Below, one piece after another: positions 1 to 8,857 of a stretch of DNA of 64,000 bases. Location: contig NZ_QAOX01000010.1 in assembly GCF_003050935.1 (NCBI RefSeq), positions 1 to 64,000 on the forward strand, given 5' to 3'. Position numbers and translations under genes: made by a program. Under the pieces are notes generated by a model, which was not told the DNA's origin, did no database searches, and worked only from the letters and a program-made list of their open reading frames with translations. The stretch comes from Luteibacter sp. OK325. Lineage in GTDB: Bacteria > Pseudomonadota > Gammaproteobacteria > Xanthomonadales > Rhodanobacteraceae. Numbering within the stretch: the first letter of the stretch is position 1; the number at the start of each line of letters is the position of its first letter.

Positions 1-34
1 CCCGCTGAGCCTGCGTAATGTCTTTGCGTCCCAT
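1..34 (-). CDS. Putative IS transposase OrfA, N-terminal fragment
   Basis: An ATG at 34 opens a frame reading MGRKDITQAQR before the window ends. A short basic start of this kind fits the helix-turn-helix OrfA subunit of IS3-family transposases, and it lies the expected few dozen bases inside the putative IS tip. With only eleven residues visible the product is inferred from context. Confidence 0.4.
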   Translation of the reverse strand, partial: MGRKDITQAQR

Positions 35-95
35 GGTTCACCTCGTTCTGGCTGTGAAGCCCTCTCGGGATGTCCAGAAAGATTAGACCACCTCA
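1..95 (-). mobile_element. Terminal part of an IS3-type insertion sequence (cut by window start)
   Basis: Read on the minus strand the segment begins TGAGGTGGTCTAATC, continues with a TTTCTGGACA block and is followed by a short leader and an ATG. This resembles the left end and orfA leader of IS3-family elements, whose tips begin with TG and often carry a CTGGACA-like block. Only about 95 bases lie in the window, so the family is a tentative call and the other end and target duplication cannot be checked. The outer tip lies right beside a large inverted repeat. Confidence 0.5.
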
Positions 96-97
96 CC

Positions 98-549
98 CAC
101 CCTCGCTGCTCAGACAGTCCTCCGCGTTCGGTCCGGAAGGCCGCTGCGCGGCCCATGTATCTATTTGGCCTGCGGCCGCTCACTTGTGCGGAACTCGCCT
201 CGAGGGTGGGCACCGAAGGCTCTCCCGGGCCCTGAGGCTCGCGCGGGTCGAGCCAAAGCGCGCAGCAGCATCGTCGGCAGCACGCCGCACAGGCGCGAGG
301 AAGGTGTTCGGCAACCGGGTACCCGCAGCTTCCGCATCCGCCCGGGGTTCCGGCAGCGGCCGGGACCGGCGACGAACCACGCAACGGCTCTCCTTCCACT
401 CAGCCGTATCGTCGTGAGAGACCTTGGTGTCCACCCTCGAGGCGAGTTCCGCACAAGTGGAGCGGCCGTAGGCCAGATAGATACGCGGGCCGCGCAGCGG
501 CCTTTCCCCTACGAAACGCGGAGGACTGTCTGAGCTGCGAGGGTGGGCA
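98..549. repeat. Large imperfect inverted repeat, about 130-bp arms
   Basis: Positions 98-224 and 416-549 are near-reverse complements over about 130 bases. They share the blocks CTCAGACAGTCCTCCGCG, GGCCGCTGCGCGGCCC, CTTGTGCGGAACTCGCCTCG and a GAGGGTGGRCACC motif, with a few indels. The central 191 bases are unique, and no open frame in the 35-698 stretch looks like a gene. The arms could form a cruciform or long hairpin. This may be a dispersed intergenic repeat pair or debris beside the insertion sequence. Confidence 0.75.
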
Positions 550-698
550 CCAAGGTCTCCCCCGCGAAGCGCCCAAGTGTAGAGAGCGAGGGCGCAGCCG
601 AGCCCGCGAAGCCGAAGGCGAGCCATGGGCGAGGTGCAAGGTGCGAAAGAATGCCGGCCTGAAAGCCGAGCGCCCGGCCCCGGTAATCCACGATGAGC

Positions 699-730
699 CA
701 AAAAAAAGCCGGCGCCCTTGGGGTGCCGGC
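699..730 (-). terminator. Rho-independent terminator of the TonB receptor gene
   Basis: On the minus strand a GCCGGCACCCC / GGGCGCCGGC-type stem is followed directly by a run of eight T. It lies about 85 bases after the stop codon of the TonB-dependent receptor gene, on the same strand. Confidence 0.85.
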
Positions 731-763
731 TTCGATCTGGGGCGGTCCTTTGCCCCGAGCGCT

Positions 764-811
764 ATCGCCGCTGAAGCGGCTCCCACATCGCCGATGAATC
801 GGCTCCTACAG
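764..811. repeat. Two adjacent REP elements (C-type and A-type stems)
   Basis: Two palindromic units lie head to tail: one with core GCCGCTGAAGCGGC and one with core GCCGATGAATCGGC, each followed by CTCC(C/T)ACA. They sit within a few bases of the stop codon of the TonB receptor gene. Confidence 0.9.
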
Positions 812-814
812 GGG

Positions 815-3800
815 TTAGAACGTGTACTTGACGGTCAGCTGGACCGACCAGCGCTGGGCGAGGTCGTCGTTGTTGTTGACGTAGGTCGGGATGGCCAGCG
901 GCTGGTAGTTATTACCCGAGGAGTAATTCTTGCCCGTGATGTCGTAGATGTACTTGTTCGTCGCGGTGTCGATACCGGCGTAGTCGGCCAGACCGCGGCC
1001 GCCCGGGAAGTTCACGCGCTTCTCGATACCCCAATGCTTGTTCAGCATGTTGGTGAAGTTGTAGATATCGAACTTGATCAGGCCCTTGTTGCCCTTGAAG
1101 ATGCCCGGGATTTCCTGGCTGAAGCTCAGGTCGATCTGGTTGATCCAGCCCGCACGGTCGCCGTTACGCGCGGCCGTCTTGCCCTGCTCGTGCTTGAGGT
1201 AATCGTTGTTCTGGATGTAGTCATAGAACGACTGCTGCAGCGCCGCGCTGGTACCGGCCTTGAACTCCACCTGACCTTCCTTCGGAACGAAGGCCACGTC
1301 GTTGGTGAGGCCGTCGCCGTTGGCGTCGTTGCCGAAGGCCCATGTGTACGGGGCAGCCGAATGGCCGTCGTAGAACATGCTGGCGGTGGTGGCGTAGTCG
1401 CCGAAGAACGCGTGCTGCCAGGTCAGGGCGGCGATCACGCGACGCGGGGTCGAGTAGTTCGACGTGCTGGCCTTGTCTTCGTTCGAGTTGAGAACGAAGT
1501 TGTTGTTGTAGTTCGAGCTGGCGACGCTGGACGTGCCCGGGTTGACTTCCGTCGAACGGGTCCAGGTGAAGCCGACCATGCCGGACCAGTCGTTGGAGAA
1601 GTTCTTCTTCATCGACAGTGCCAGGCTGTCTGCCTCGCCCTTGCTCGTGTTGCCCAGCTCGATCGTGCTGCCGGAGAACTTCGAGTTGGCATTGGCGCGC
1701 GAACGCTGGCCGGTCGAATTGGTCGCACCGTTGGTCAGGAAGTAGTTATCGCGACCGTCCGGTGCCGAGCGCACCGGCGCACCCAGGTTGATGTTCTTGA
1801 AGTAGATGGCATCGCGCTGGTCGATATGCTCATAGTCGACCGTCGCGATCAGGCCCCACCACGGCAGCTCCTTGTCGAAGCCGAGGCTCAGCTTCCAGGC
1901 GGTCGGGATGTTCCAGTCCTTGGTGACGGTGTTAACCGTCATCTGGCCACCGGCACGGCCGTCGTTCTGAGCGTTGGCGTTGGGGCTGAATGCCGGCAGG
2001 TTGGCGCCCGTGCAAGGTGCTACGCCACCGCTGTTCGGTCCGCAGACGAACTGCGTCTGGGTCACGCCGGAGTTCGAGAAGATGTTGCCCAGCCACACCG
2101 CCGGCTGGTTGGTCACGAACAGGCCGGCGCCACCACGCAGCTGCGTCATGTGCTCAGTGTTGAACTGGTAGTTGAACGACATGCGCGGCTGGAAGATGCG
2201 ATGGCCGTCGATGTTGTACTGGTTGGTCTGGCCGTACGCGTTGGCGTAGGTCGCGTTGTACAGCGGCTTGTCGTTCATCAGCGGGATGTCAACGCGGAAG
2301 CCGTACTGGACCGACAGGTTCTGCGTTGCCTGCCAGGTATCCTGCAGGAACACGCCCCACTGCTGCAGGCTGTACTTGGCGGCGACATCGGACAGGCCCA
2401 GGCCGTTGGCCGGGCGGTTGTACGAGTACTTCCAGTAGTTGCCGTTGGCGAAGTTGGCCAGACCGTTGTTGGCACCCTGGCCGGCCGGCAGTTCTTCGAA
2501 GGTATAGCTACCGAAGGCACCCTGCAGGAACAGGTTGTAGTAGTCGTCCTTCTCGTAGTCGAAGCCGCCCTTCACGGTGTGGTCGCCGAGGTACAGCGAG
2601 CCGGCCCATGCGGCATTCCAGGACTTCACGCTCAGCACGTTCGCCTGGCTGGAGAACTCCGAACCGAACTCAACCGCGCCGCCGTTGGCGAACGTGGTCG
2701 GGTACACCGTCACGTCCGGCATGTCCGGGCCGTTCGGCACGCGGTTCTGGTCGAACTTGGCGTACGAAACCGTCGTGTCGCTGGAGAAGATGTCCGACCA
2801 GTCGTCGTAGAAGTGCAGCGCGTAGGACTTGTTGTCCGCCGTGGTGTTGTACCAGCCGCTGGAGAGCACGAGCTTGGTGTCGGAGCCCGTGATGATGGGC
2901 TTCTGTTCCTTGGTCTCGTTATAGGTGAAGCTGGCGCGGTGGTTGTCGGTGATGTTCCAGTCCAGCTTGCCGAGATAGCGCTTGTCCTGGAGATTCTGGT
3001 TACCGCCGCCGACCGTACCGATATCGCCGAGGCCGAGGTTCTGGGCGATGCTGCGGATCGAATTCAGCTGTGCCGTCGTCAGGTTCTTGACCGGAATCGC
3101 GGCGCCCGAATCCGACGGACCGTACGGGCTGCCCGAACCAATCTGCTTGCTCTTCTCATACAGGCCGAAGAAGAACAGCTTGTCCTTGATGATCGGGCCA
3201 CCGACGGTGCCGCCTGCGGTGAACTGGCGATCGAAACCGGCGTACGGCTTGTTGAGCTCGTTGTCGCCGATCATGTTCTGGTTCTGGAATACGTAGTAGA
3301 CCGAACCGTGGAAGTCGTTCGTACCGCTCTTGGTGACGGCGTTGATGTTGGCGCCGACGCCGCGACGCGTTGCCACGTCATAGTTCGCGGTGGAGATGTT
3401 GTATTCCTGGATCGCGTCCTGCGAGATCGGCGTGCCGAGCGTCGGCAGGCCGTTCGCGTTCAGGCCGAACGGATCGTTGGCTGACACGGAGTCGACCGTG
3501 ATGTTGTTGTAGCGGCTGTTCTGGCCGACAGCCGAAATTTCGCCGCGTGCGCGATCCGAAACCACGATGCGCGGGTCGAGACGGACGACGTTCTGGATGG
3601 AACGGCCCGGGGTCGGGATCGACTCCAGTTCCTTGTTCGAGATGTTGGTCGACAGACCCTTGTTGTCCGCCGAGAACGTCTGCGACAGCGAGTTCGCCGA
3701 AACGGTCACGCCTTCGAGTGCCTGGGCGCTCGCACCGGCAGCCTGCTCGGCAGTGAGGTTCACCGCGTTGGTCTGCGCCAGCTGCAGGAACACGTTGGTC

Positions 3801-4081
3801 TGCTCGGCAACCGTCTGGCCGCCCTTGGTGGCGGTGACGTCGAATGGACCGCCGACGCGCAGGCCCTGGGCGGAGTAACGGCCCTCGGCATCGGTCTGGA
3901 CGATCTTGGTGGTGCCGGACGGCTCGTGGACGAGCTTGACGTCGGCGTTGGCCACCGGCTTGCCGGCGGCGTCCAGGACGCGGCCGCTGATGGCGGAAGA
4001 GGTGTCCTGCGCAAAGGCAGGTGCCGCGAGCAGCGAGGCGATCGCGAGCGGCAGAAGTTTGGCGCGGATACGGCTATTCAT
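815..4081 (-). CDS. TonB-dependent receptor, Oar-like, with carboxypeptidase-regulatory-like domain
   Basis: This 1088-residue outer-membrane protein probably takes up a ligand that the sequence does not reveal. Residues 1-24 form a signal peptide ending AFA. Residues 28-110 are a carboxypeptidase-regulatory-like beta-sandwich (SGRVLDAAGKPVANADVKL), then come a plug domain around 140-260 and a long beta-barrel ending in KYTF with a terminal Phe, the usual BAM signal. The length fits Oar/CarboxypepD_reg-type receptors of Xanthomonadales. No clear ribosome-binding site precedes the ATG. The 267-base upstream gap (4082-4348) holds a GTTAA/TTAAC inverted repeat at 4238-4254 but no promoter I would assert. 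The gene stands alone and has its own terminator. Confidence 0.92.
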   Translation of the reverse strand: MNSRIRAKLLPLAIASLLAAPAFAQDTSSAISGRVLDAAGKPVANADVKLVHEPSGTTKIVQTDAEGRYSAQGLRVGGPFDVTATKGGQTVAEQTNVFLQLAQTNAVNLTAEQAAGASAQALEGVTVSANSLSQTFSADNKGLSTNISNKELESIPTPGRSIQNVVRLDPRIVVSDRARGEISAVGQNSRYNNITVDSVSANDPFGLNANGLPTLGTPISQDAIQEYNISTANYDVATRRGVGANINAVTKSGTNDFHGSVYYVFQNQNMIGDNELNKPYAGFDRQFTAGGTVGGPIIKDKLFFFGLYEKSKQIGSGSPYGPSDSGAAIPVKNLTTAQLNSIRSIAQNLGLGDIGTVGGGNQNLQDKRYLGKLDWNITDNHRASFTYNETKEQKPIITGSDTKLVLSSGWYNTTADNKSYALHFYDDWSDIFSSDTTVSYAKFDQNRVPNGPDMPDVTVYPTTFANGGAVEFGSEFSSQANVLSVKSWNAAWAGSLYLGDHTVKGGFDYEKDDYYNLFLQGAFGSYTFEELPAGQGANNGLANFANGNYWKYSYNRPANGLGLSDVAAKYSLQQWGVFLQDTWQATQNLSVQYGFRVDIPLMNDKPLYNATYANAYGQTNQYNIDGHRIFQPRMSFNYQFNTEHMTQLRGGAGLFVTNQPAVWLGNIFSNSGVTQTQFVCGPNSGGVAPCTGANLPAFSPNANAQNDGRAGGQMTVNTVTKDWNIPTAWKLSLGFDKELPWWGLIATVDYEHIDQRDAIYFKNINLGAPVRSAPDGRDNYFLTNGATNSTGQRSRANANSKFSGSTIELGNTSKGEADSLALSMKKNFSNDWSGMVGFTWTRSTEVNPGTSSVASSNYNNNFVLNSNEDKASTSNYSTPRRVIAALTWQHAFFGDYATTASMFYDGHSAAPYTWAFGNDANGDGLTNDVAFVPKEGQVEFKAGTSAALQQSFYDYIQNNDYLKHEQGKTAARNGDRAGWINQIDLSFSQEIPGIFKGNKGLIKFDIYNFTNMLNKHWGIEKRVNFPGGRGLADYAGIDTATNKYIYDITGKNYSSGNNYQPLAIPTYVNNNDDLAQRWSVQLTVKYTF

Positions 4082-4348
4082 CTAATGGTCTGCCCTGTGA
4101 CTTGCAACGAAAATTCGGCCGAACGAAAGGCCACCTGGCCGTTGGGCCGGGCTGACTCAGTCGTTGAGCGTTCCCCAATTTTTTATGGTGCCGCCTGTGT
4201 GACCCGGATCACGTAATGGCTCCGGGCGGCGACACTTGTTAAGCGAACTTTAACGGGATTCTATGACAGATTCGTAACATTTTCACGTGACATTGATAAA
4301 TACCACTTTTTCCTAGAGGCGCGCCCTTCCCGCGCACCTCTATGAAAT

Positions 4349-6058
4349 TCAAGCAGTTTTACCCAGGTAACGCGCTCGCTTCGCAGGTTTCAGGGAAGCC
4401 AGATCCAACATGACGAGGCCGTCCACGCATCCGGAGAACTCCGGATCCTCGCCAAAGGCAAGAAACTGGACGCCTGTCGGCTCGACCAGATCGACGTACT
4501 GGCGGTAGAGCACTGGCAGGCTGACACCGAGGGCGTCGAGGCGGTGCTTGAGCTTGCCCAGGCCGGCGGCCGGATCGAGCCCTTCCAGCTCGGCACGGAT
4601 CGCGACGCTGGTGGCATCGGGGACGACAAAGGGCAGGCGAGCGGCGGCAAGTCCTTCAACACCAAAGAAATGCTGGTGCGCCACCGTGATCCACTCGCGC
4701 GCTTCGCGCGGCATGCTGACCGACATGCTCACCGGTCCGAACACGTAGTGAAGTTCCGGGTTGCGCTGCAGGTAGAGGCCGATGCCCTGCCACAGGTGGT
4801 CGAGCGCGCGCGAACGCCAGTACGCCGGTGCGACGAAACTGCGACCGGCCTCAAGTCCCTGCGCCAGGCGCGATTCCAGCGCCGGGGAGTAATCGAAAAG
4901 ACTTGAGGTATAGAGCGCCGATATACCGCGCTCCGCGATCAGACGGCCGCCGTGCCCGAAGCGGTAGGAGCCGACGATGCGCAAAGCCTTCGGATCCCAA
5001 AGCACCAGGTGCTCGTAGTACGGATCGTAGGCGTCGAGATCGCGACGCTTGCCGGTGCCCTCGCCGACGCGACGGAAGGTGAGTTCGCGCAGGCGGCCAA
5101 TCTCGCGCAGCGCGGCGCTATCTTGCGAACCCTGCATCAGCAGGATGCGCTTGCCATCGGGCAGGTCGGCAAGAAATTCAGCCTTGTCGAGTTCGGCCAC
5201 CACTCGCTCGATCGGTTCCGGATGCGCCAGCGGGGTCTGTCCACCGAAGACGAGGTCGCGTCCGCGACCCACGCGGTAAACGTGGCGACGCATGAGCTTG
5301 GCGGCCTGCTCGGGCGAGCCGCCGCTGAGCTGCTTGATCTCGATGGCGTCGACCAGCTTGCCGATTCGGAAACCCACGCGCTGTTTCCCCGAGGTCGCTT
5401 CGCGCGGAAGCATCGCGGTGCTGAGCGGTTTGGCCAGCATGGAAAGACCATAAAACATGGCTGAATTGCGCGCGGCGATGTGTACGGGCAATACAGGCAC
5501 GCCGGTGCGCATGGCGATGCGCGCGAAACCGTCGGACCACTTGCCGTCACGCACGCCACCAGCGCCCATGCGGGACACTTCACCCGCCGGGAAGATCACC
5601 AGCACTTCGCCGGCCTCGATGCTACGGAAGATGCCGCGCATCTTCGATGCGCCACCCTTGCCGAACACGTCCACGGGCAACAGCAACGGACCGAGCTGCG
5701 GCACGGCCGCAAGCACGTCGTTACCGAGGATGCGCACGTCGCGACGCACGCTGCCGATCATCTGCAGCAGGGCGATCGCGTCGACCATGCCCAGCGGATG
5801 ATTGGCGACGACGAGCAGCGGCCCCTCGACGGGAATGTTCTCGCGCTCGCGCTCGGTGATACGGCAGCTGACGCCGAGGTAGTCCAGCGTGCGTTCGCAG
5901 AAATCGAAGCCCAGCGCCGCGCCTGCGTGGTCGAGCGTCTTGTTGAAGCGAGTTTCGTGGGCGAGCTTTTCCAGCATGCCGACGAGGGGCTTGCGAAGAA
6001 GGGGGTGCTGGTCCAGCCAGGGGATGCGCTCGGCCAGGGTCTGATCGATGCTCAGCAT
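4349..6058 (-). CDS. Bifunctional acyltransferase: PlsC-type plus GNAT (OlsF-like ornithine-lipid synthase candidate)
   Basis: The 569-residue protein has two domains. Residues about 75-300 are a lysophospholipid-acyltransferase domain with NHPLGMVD (His87) and a later FPAGEVSRM block. Residues about 300-520 are a GNAT-type N-acyltransferase of the hemolysin/OlsB family (LRELTFRRVGEGTG, RSFVAPAYWRS). The same pair of activities is known from OlsF, which makes ornithine lipid by N-acylating ornithine and then O-acylating the product. The assignment rests on domain order and motifs, and a different amino acid or acceptor is possible. The start is the ATG at 6058, with a GGAG 8 bases upstream. 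The gene is monocistronic, about 190 bases downstream of marC on the same strand. Confidence 0.8.
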   Translation of the reverse strand: MLSIDQTLAERIPWLDQHPLLRKPLVGMLEKLAHETRFNKTLDHAGAALGFDFCERTLDYLGVSCRITERERENIPVEGPLLVVANHPLGMVDAIALLQMIGSVRRDVRILGNDVLAAVPQLGPLLLPVDVFGKGGASKMRGIFRSIEAGEVLVIFPAGEVSRMGAGGVRDGKWSDGFARIAMRTGVPVLPVHIAARNSAMFYGLSMLAKPLSTAMLPREATSGKQRVGFRIGKLVDAIEIKQLSGGSPEQAAKLMRRHVYRVGRGRDLVFGGQTPLAHPEPIERVVAELDKAEFLADLPDGKRILLMQGSQDSAALREIGRLRELTFRRVGEGTGKRRDLDAYDPYYEHLVLWDPKALRIVGSYRFGHGGRLIAERGISALYTSSLFDYSPALESRLAQGLEAGRSFVAPAYWRSRALDHLWQGIGLYLQRNPELHYVFGPVSMSVSMPREAREWITVAHQHFFGVEGLAAARLPFVVPDATSVAIRAELEGLDPAAGLGKLKHRLDALGVSLPVLYRQYVDLVEPTGVQFLAFGEDPEFSGCVDGLVMLDLASLKPAKRARYLGKTA

Positions 6059-6245
6059 GACTTGGGCTCCCTGTGACGTCGGACGGAGAAAACCGTGCGG
6101 GGCCGGGGCGGAGTCGTGTTTTTCATACCTTCGAACGTCCTCAGTGCCCCTTGTGGGGGCTTCGACCCATGCCCGGAGGTAGACGGCGCCTACCCCCGGA
6201 CATGCTCGCGGGGAATTATGACAGCAACCCTACTGCCTCGTATGT

Positions 6246-6854
6246 TCATACGGCAATGTGCAGGTAGGCCGACAGACCCGTCAGGAACATCTGCACCGAC
6301 AACGCGATCAGGAGCATGCCCATCAGGCGCTCCAGCGCGGTGAGAACGCTCTCGCCCAGCCATTTGAACAGGAAGGTGGAGCTGAGCAGGATGACTGCCG
6401 TCGCCAGCCAGGCCAGGAACAGGGCGATACCCCACTCCGCCGTACGGCCCGGCTGGGAATTGGTCAGCAGCAGCAGGGCGGCCATCGCCGAGGGACCGGC
6501 CACGCCGGGAATCGCCATGGGCACGATGAACGGTTCGCCCTCGCCCTGCTTGCCGAACACGCCGCCCTCGACAGGCGGAAATACCATGCGGATGCCGATC
6601 AGGAACAGCACGATGCCACCGCCGATGCTGACCGATTCCTGGCGAAGCTGCAGCACCTTGAGGATGTACTGGCCACCGAGCAGAAAGCCGATGAGTACGC
6701 CGAGGGCGATCAACAGCTCGCGCACCATCACCTTGCGGCGGCGCTGCGGCGGCACGTCCTTGAGCAGGGCCAGGAACAACGGGATATTGCCCAGCGGGTC
6801 CATGATCAGGAACAGCAGGATGCCCGCGGACAACGTCGTCATCTGCGCTTCCAT
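6246..6854 (-). CDS. MarC family integral membrane protein
   Basis: A 202-residue inner-membrane protein with about six hydrophobic segments. It carries the MarC/UPF0056 signature in its first helix (FLIMDPLGNIPLFLALL). The family's transport function is unresolved and the old link to multiple antibiotic resistance has not held up. The start is the ATG at 6854 because AAGGAG lies six bases upstream. It follows grxD and the SDR gene on the same strand after a 47-base gap and may be the last gene of that unit. Confidence 0.9.
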   Translation of the reverse strand: MEAQMTTLSAGILLFLIMDPLGNIPLFLALLKDVPPQRRRKVMVRELLIALGVLIGFLLGGQYILKVLQLRQESVSIGGGIVLFLIGIRMVFPPVEGGVFGKQGEGEPFIVPMAIPGVAGPSAMAALLLLTNSQPGRTAEWGIALFLAWLATAVILLSSTFLFKWLGESVLTALERLMGMLLIALSVQMFLTGLSAYLHIAV

Positions 6855-6901
6855 TTGAAACTCCTTTGCGGCTGCCCCTTTGCGACGGGCAGCGCGGTAC
6901 G

Positions 6902-7675
6902 TCAGTGGGTGTTGCGAATATCGAGCACGGCGCCGCGCGCATCCGCGCCGGCACCCGAGAGCAGGTAAACGATGGCTTCAGCGGAGGCCGTCGGCAGCGG
7001 TCGTTCGAGGGTGTTTTCACCGTAATAGGCGGCGCGGCGCAGGGCCGTGCGCATCGGCGCGGGAAGCAGCGCATGCACGCGCATGCTGCCCTTGCCGTTT
7101 TCCGCGTGCAGCACAGCGGCCATGCGCTCGACGGCCGCCTTGGACACGCCGTAACCACCCCAGTGTGCACGGGAGACCAGGTCGGCGTCGTCGAATACGA
7201 AGACGACGGCGCTGTCTCCAGCCTTCGTCAGCAGGGGCATGCAGGCCTGGGTGAGCGCGAACGGCGCCGAAACATTTACTTGCATCGCGCGCAGCCAGTC
7301 GTCCGGCTTGTGCATGGCGATGGGCGTGAGTTCGTTGAAATGCGCGGCGGCGTGGACCACGCCGTCGAGCCGGCCGAACTCTTTCTCCAGGCCCTCGGCA
7401 AGCGCGGCGTAGTCGTTCGGCGTGGCGCTTTCCAGGTCCAGCGGATGGATGACCGGTTCGGCGCCGCCGATGGCGACCAGCTCGTCGTAGAGCTTCTCCA
7501 GTGCACGCACCTTGCGACCGGTGATGACGACGGTCGCACCGGCGCGCACGACGGCTTTCGCGGTTTCACCGCCGAGACCGCCGGTAGCCCCGGTGACCAC
7601 GACGACGCGGCCGACCAGCGAGCCGGCGGCCGGCGCCCAACCTTCAGGCAGGCCTACGGACGCCCATGCACTCAC
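6902..7675 (-). CDS. SDR family NAD(P)-dependent oxidoreductase
   Basis: A 257-residue classical short-chain dehydrogenase/reductase with a Rossmann cofactor motif TGATGGLG near residue 30, an HAAAHFNE segment and the catalytic YGVSK. It resembles the YciK-like subgroup, but the substrate cannot be read from sequence. The start is a GTG at 7675 that overlaps the TGA of grxD (GTGA), suggesting translational coupling. The next ATG in the frame would add or remove little of the fold. Confidence 0.88.
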   Translation of the reverse strand: MSAWASVGLPEGWAPAAGSLVGRVVVVTGATGGLGGETAKAVVRAGATVVITGRKVRALEKLYDELVAIGGAEPVIHPLDLESATPNDYAALAEGLEKEFGRLDGVVHAAAHFNELTPIAMHKPDDWLRAMQVNVSAPFALTQACMPLLTKAGDSAVVFVFDDADLVSRAHWGGYGVSKAAVERMAAVLHAENGKGSMRVHALLPAPMRTALRRAAYYGENTLERPLPTASAEAIVYLLSGAGADARGAVLDIRNTH

Positions 7676-7995
7676 GATTCGGCCCCGGCGACTTCCGCCG
7701 CCATCCGCTTGAGTTCACCGGCGGCATGCAGATCCTCGACGATGTCGCAACCGCCGATGAATTCACCTAGCAGGAACAACTGAGGGAACGTCGGCCAGTT
7801 CGAGTAATGCGGCAGGCCAGCGCGCACGCGCGGATCCGCCAGGACATTGACCGAGAAGAACGTCGCACCGGCGGCTTCGAGCGCTTTTACCGCGCGATCG
7901 GAGAAGCCGCAGGTAGGGAATTCCGGCGTGCCTTTCATGAAAAGCACGATGGGGTGCGCCGCTACGATGGCCTTGATCTCGTCTACGACGTCCAT
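7672..7995 (-). CDS. grxD: Grx4-family monothiol glutaredoxin
   Basis: A 107-residue cytosolic protein with the monothiol active site CGFS (in FPTCGFSDRA) and the family segments FMKGTPEFP, NWPTFPQLF and GEFIGGCDI. Such proteins bind a [2Fe-2S] cluster with glutathione and act in iron-sulfur trafficking and iron sensing. The start is the ATG at 7995, giving MDVVDEIK. The frame stays open far upstream through the antisense of sodB, which is only a GC-rich artefact. It is divergent from sodB with 108 bases between the starts, and its stop overlaps the next gene's start. Confidence 0.95.
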   Translation of the reverse strand: MDVVDEIKAIVAAHPIVLFMKGTPEFPTCGFSDRAVKALEAAGATFFSVNVLADPRVRAGLPHYSNWPTFPQLFLLGEFIGGCDIVEDLHAAGELKRMAAEVAGAES

Positions 7996-8103
7996 AGGTC
8001 GGGTTTCATCATTAGAATGCTGATAGTTGCGTAGTGTAGCAGTGCCGCGCCAAGCGCCCTGCTTCGTTTTCTTTCCCCCAGCCACCGCTAAGGAGTCCTG
8101 CAC

Positions 8104-8682
8104 ATGGCGATCGAACTTCCCCCGCTGCCCTACGAGAAGAACGCCCTGGAGCCGCACATCTCCGCTGAAACCCTCGAGTTTCATTACGGCAAGCACCACC
8201 AGACCTACGTCACGAACCTCAATAACCTGATCAAAGGCACGGAGTTCGAGGGCAAGGACCTGGTCGATATCGTGAAGTCCTCCTCGGGCGGCATCTTCAA
8301 CAACGCCGCGCAGGTCTGGAACCACACCTTCTACTGGCACTCGATGCGCGCCCCGGGCGGTGCCGAGCCGCCGGCCAAGCTTGCCGACGCCCTGACCAAG
8401 GCCTTTGGCGGCGTGGACAAGTTCAAGGAAGAGTTCACCAAGAGCGCCGTCGGCAACTTCGGCTCGGGCTGGACCTGGCTGGTGCAGCGCCCGGATGGCT
8501 CCCTGGCCATCGTCAACACCTCCAACGCCGCCACGCCGATCACCGGCAGCGACAAGCCGCTGTTCACCGCGGACGTGTGGGAGCATGCCTACTACATCGA
8601 CTACCGCAACGCCCGTCCGAAGTACCTGGAAGCGTTCTGGAGCCTGGTCAACTGGGACTTCGCGGCGAAGAACCTCGCCTGA
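8104..8682 (+). CDS. sodB: Superoxide dismutase [Fe]
   Basis: A 192-residue enzyme that converts superoxide to hydrogen peroxide and oxygen in the cytoplasm. The metal ligands fall at the canonical sites: His27 (FHYGKHH), His74 (NHTFYW), Asp157 and His161 (DVWEHAYY). Gln70 in NNAAQ and GNFGSGW point to the iron rather than the manganese type. AAGGAG lies eight bases before the ATG. The gene has its own terminator and shares a divergent upstream region with grxD. Confidence 0.97.
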   Translation: MAIELPPLPYEKNALEPHISAETLEFHYGKHHQTYVTNLNNLIKGTEFEGKDLVDIVKSSSGGIFNNAAQVWNHTFYWHSMRAPGGAEPPAKLADALTKAFGGVDKFKEEFTKSAVGNFGSGWTWLVQRPDGSLAIVNTSNAATPITGSDKPLFTADVWEHAYYIDYRNARPKYLEAFWSLVNWDFAAKNLA

Positions 8683-8702
8683 GTCTCCAGATGTAGGTAA
8701 GC

Positions 8703-8735
8703 AAAAAGGCCGGGGCGCAAGACCCGGCCTTTTTC
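8703..8735 (+). terminator. Rho-independent terminator after sodB
   Basis: A GGCCGGG / CCCGGCC stem with a short loop, flanked by A5 and followed by T5, begins 21 bases after the sodB stop. Confidence 0.9.
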
Positions 8736-8752
8736 GTTGTGGGTAGGCTTTC

Positions 8753-8857
8753 TGTGGGAGCCGCTTCAGCGGCGATGGGTGCTTGCCGTGACCTGGCCCG
8801 CTACCGCGGGATCGCCGCTGAAGCGGCTCCCACACGCCGCTGAAGCGGCTCCCACAC
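8753..8857. repeat. REPIN (inverted REP pair) plus an extra REP abutting the purK stop
   Basis: Positions 8753-8834 hold two GCCGCTTCAGCGGC-type REPs in opposite orientation around a 34-base spacer. A third unit fills 8835-8857 up to the purK stop codon. The spacer is nearly identical, in reverse complement, to that of the REPIN at 26509-26590. Confidence 0.9.

Noticed and set aside
641-3484. A 947-codon open frame antisense to the TonB receptor
   Set aside because: It is rich in Val, Arg and Ala runs, has no recognisable domain and mirrors a well-supported receptor gene. Long antisense frames are common at this GC content.
4238-4254. GTTAA/TTAAC inverted repeat upstream of the TonB receptor as an operator
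   Set aside because: The arms are only five bases and no regulator or repeated copy supports it; it is mentioned only in the receptor entry.
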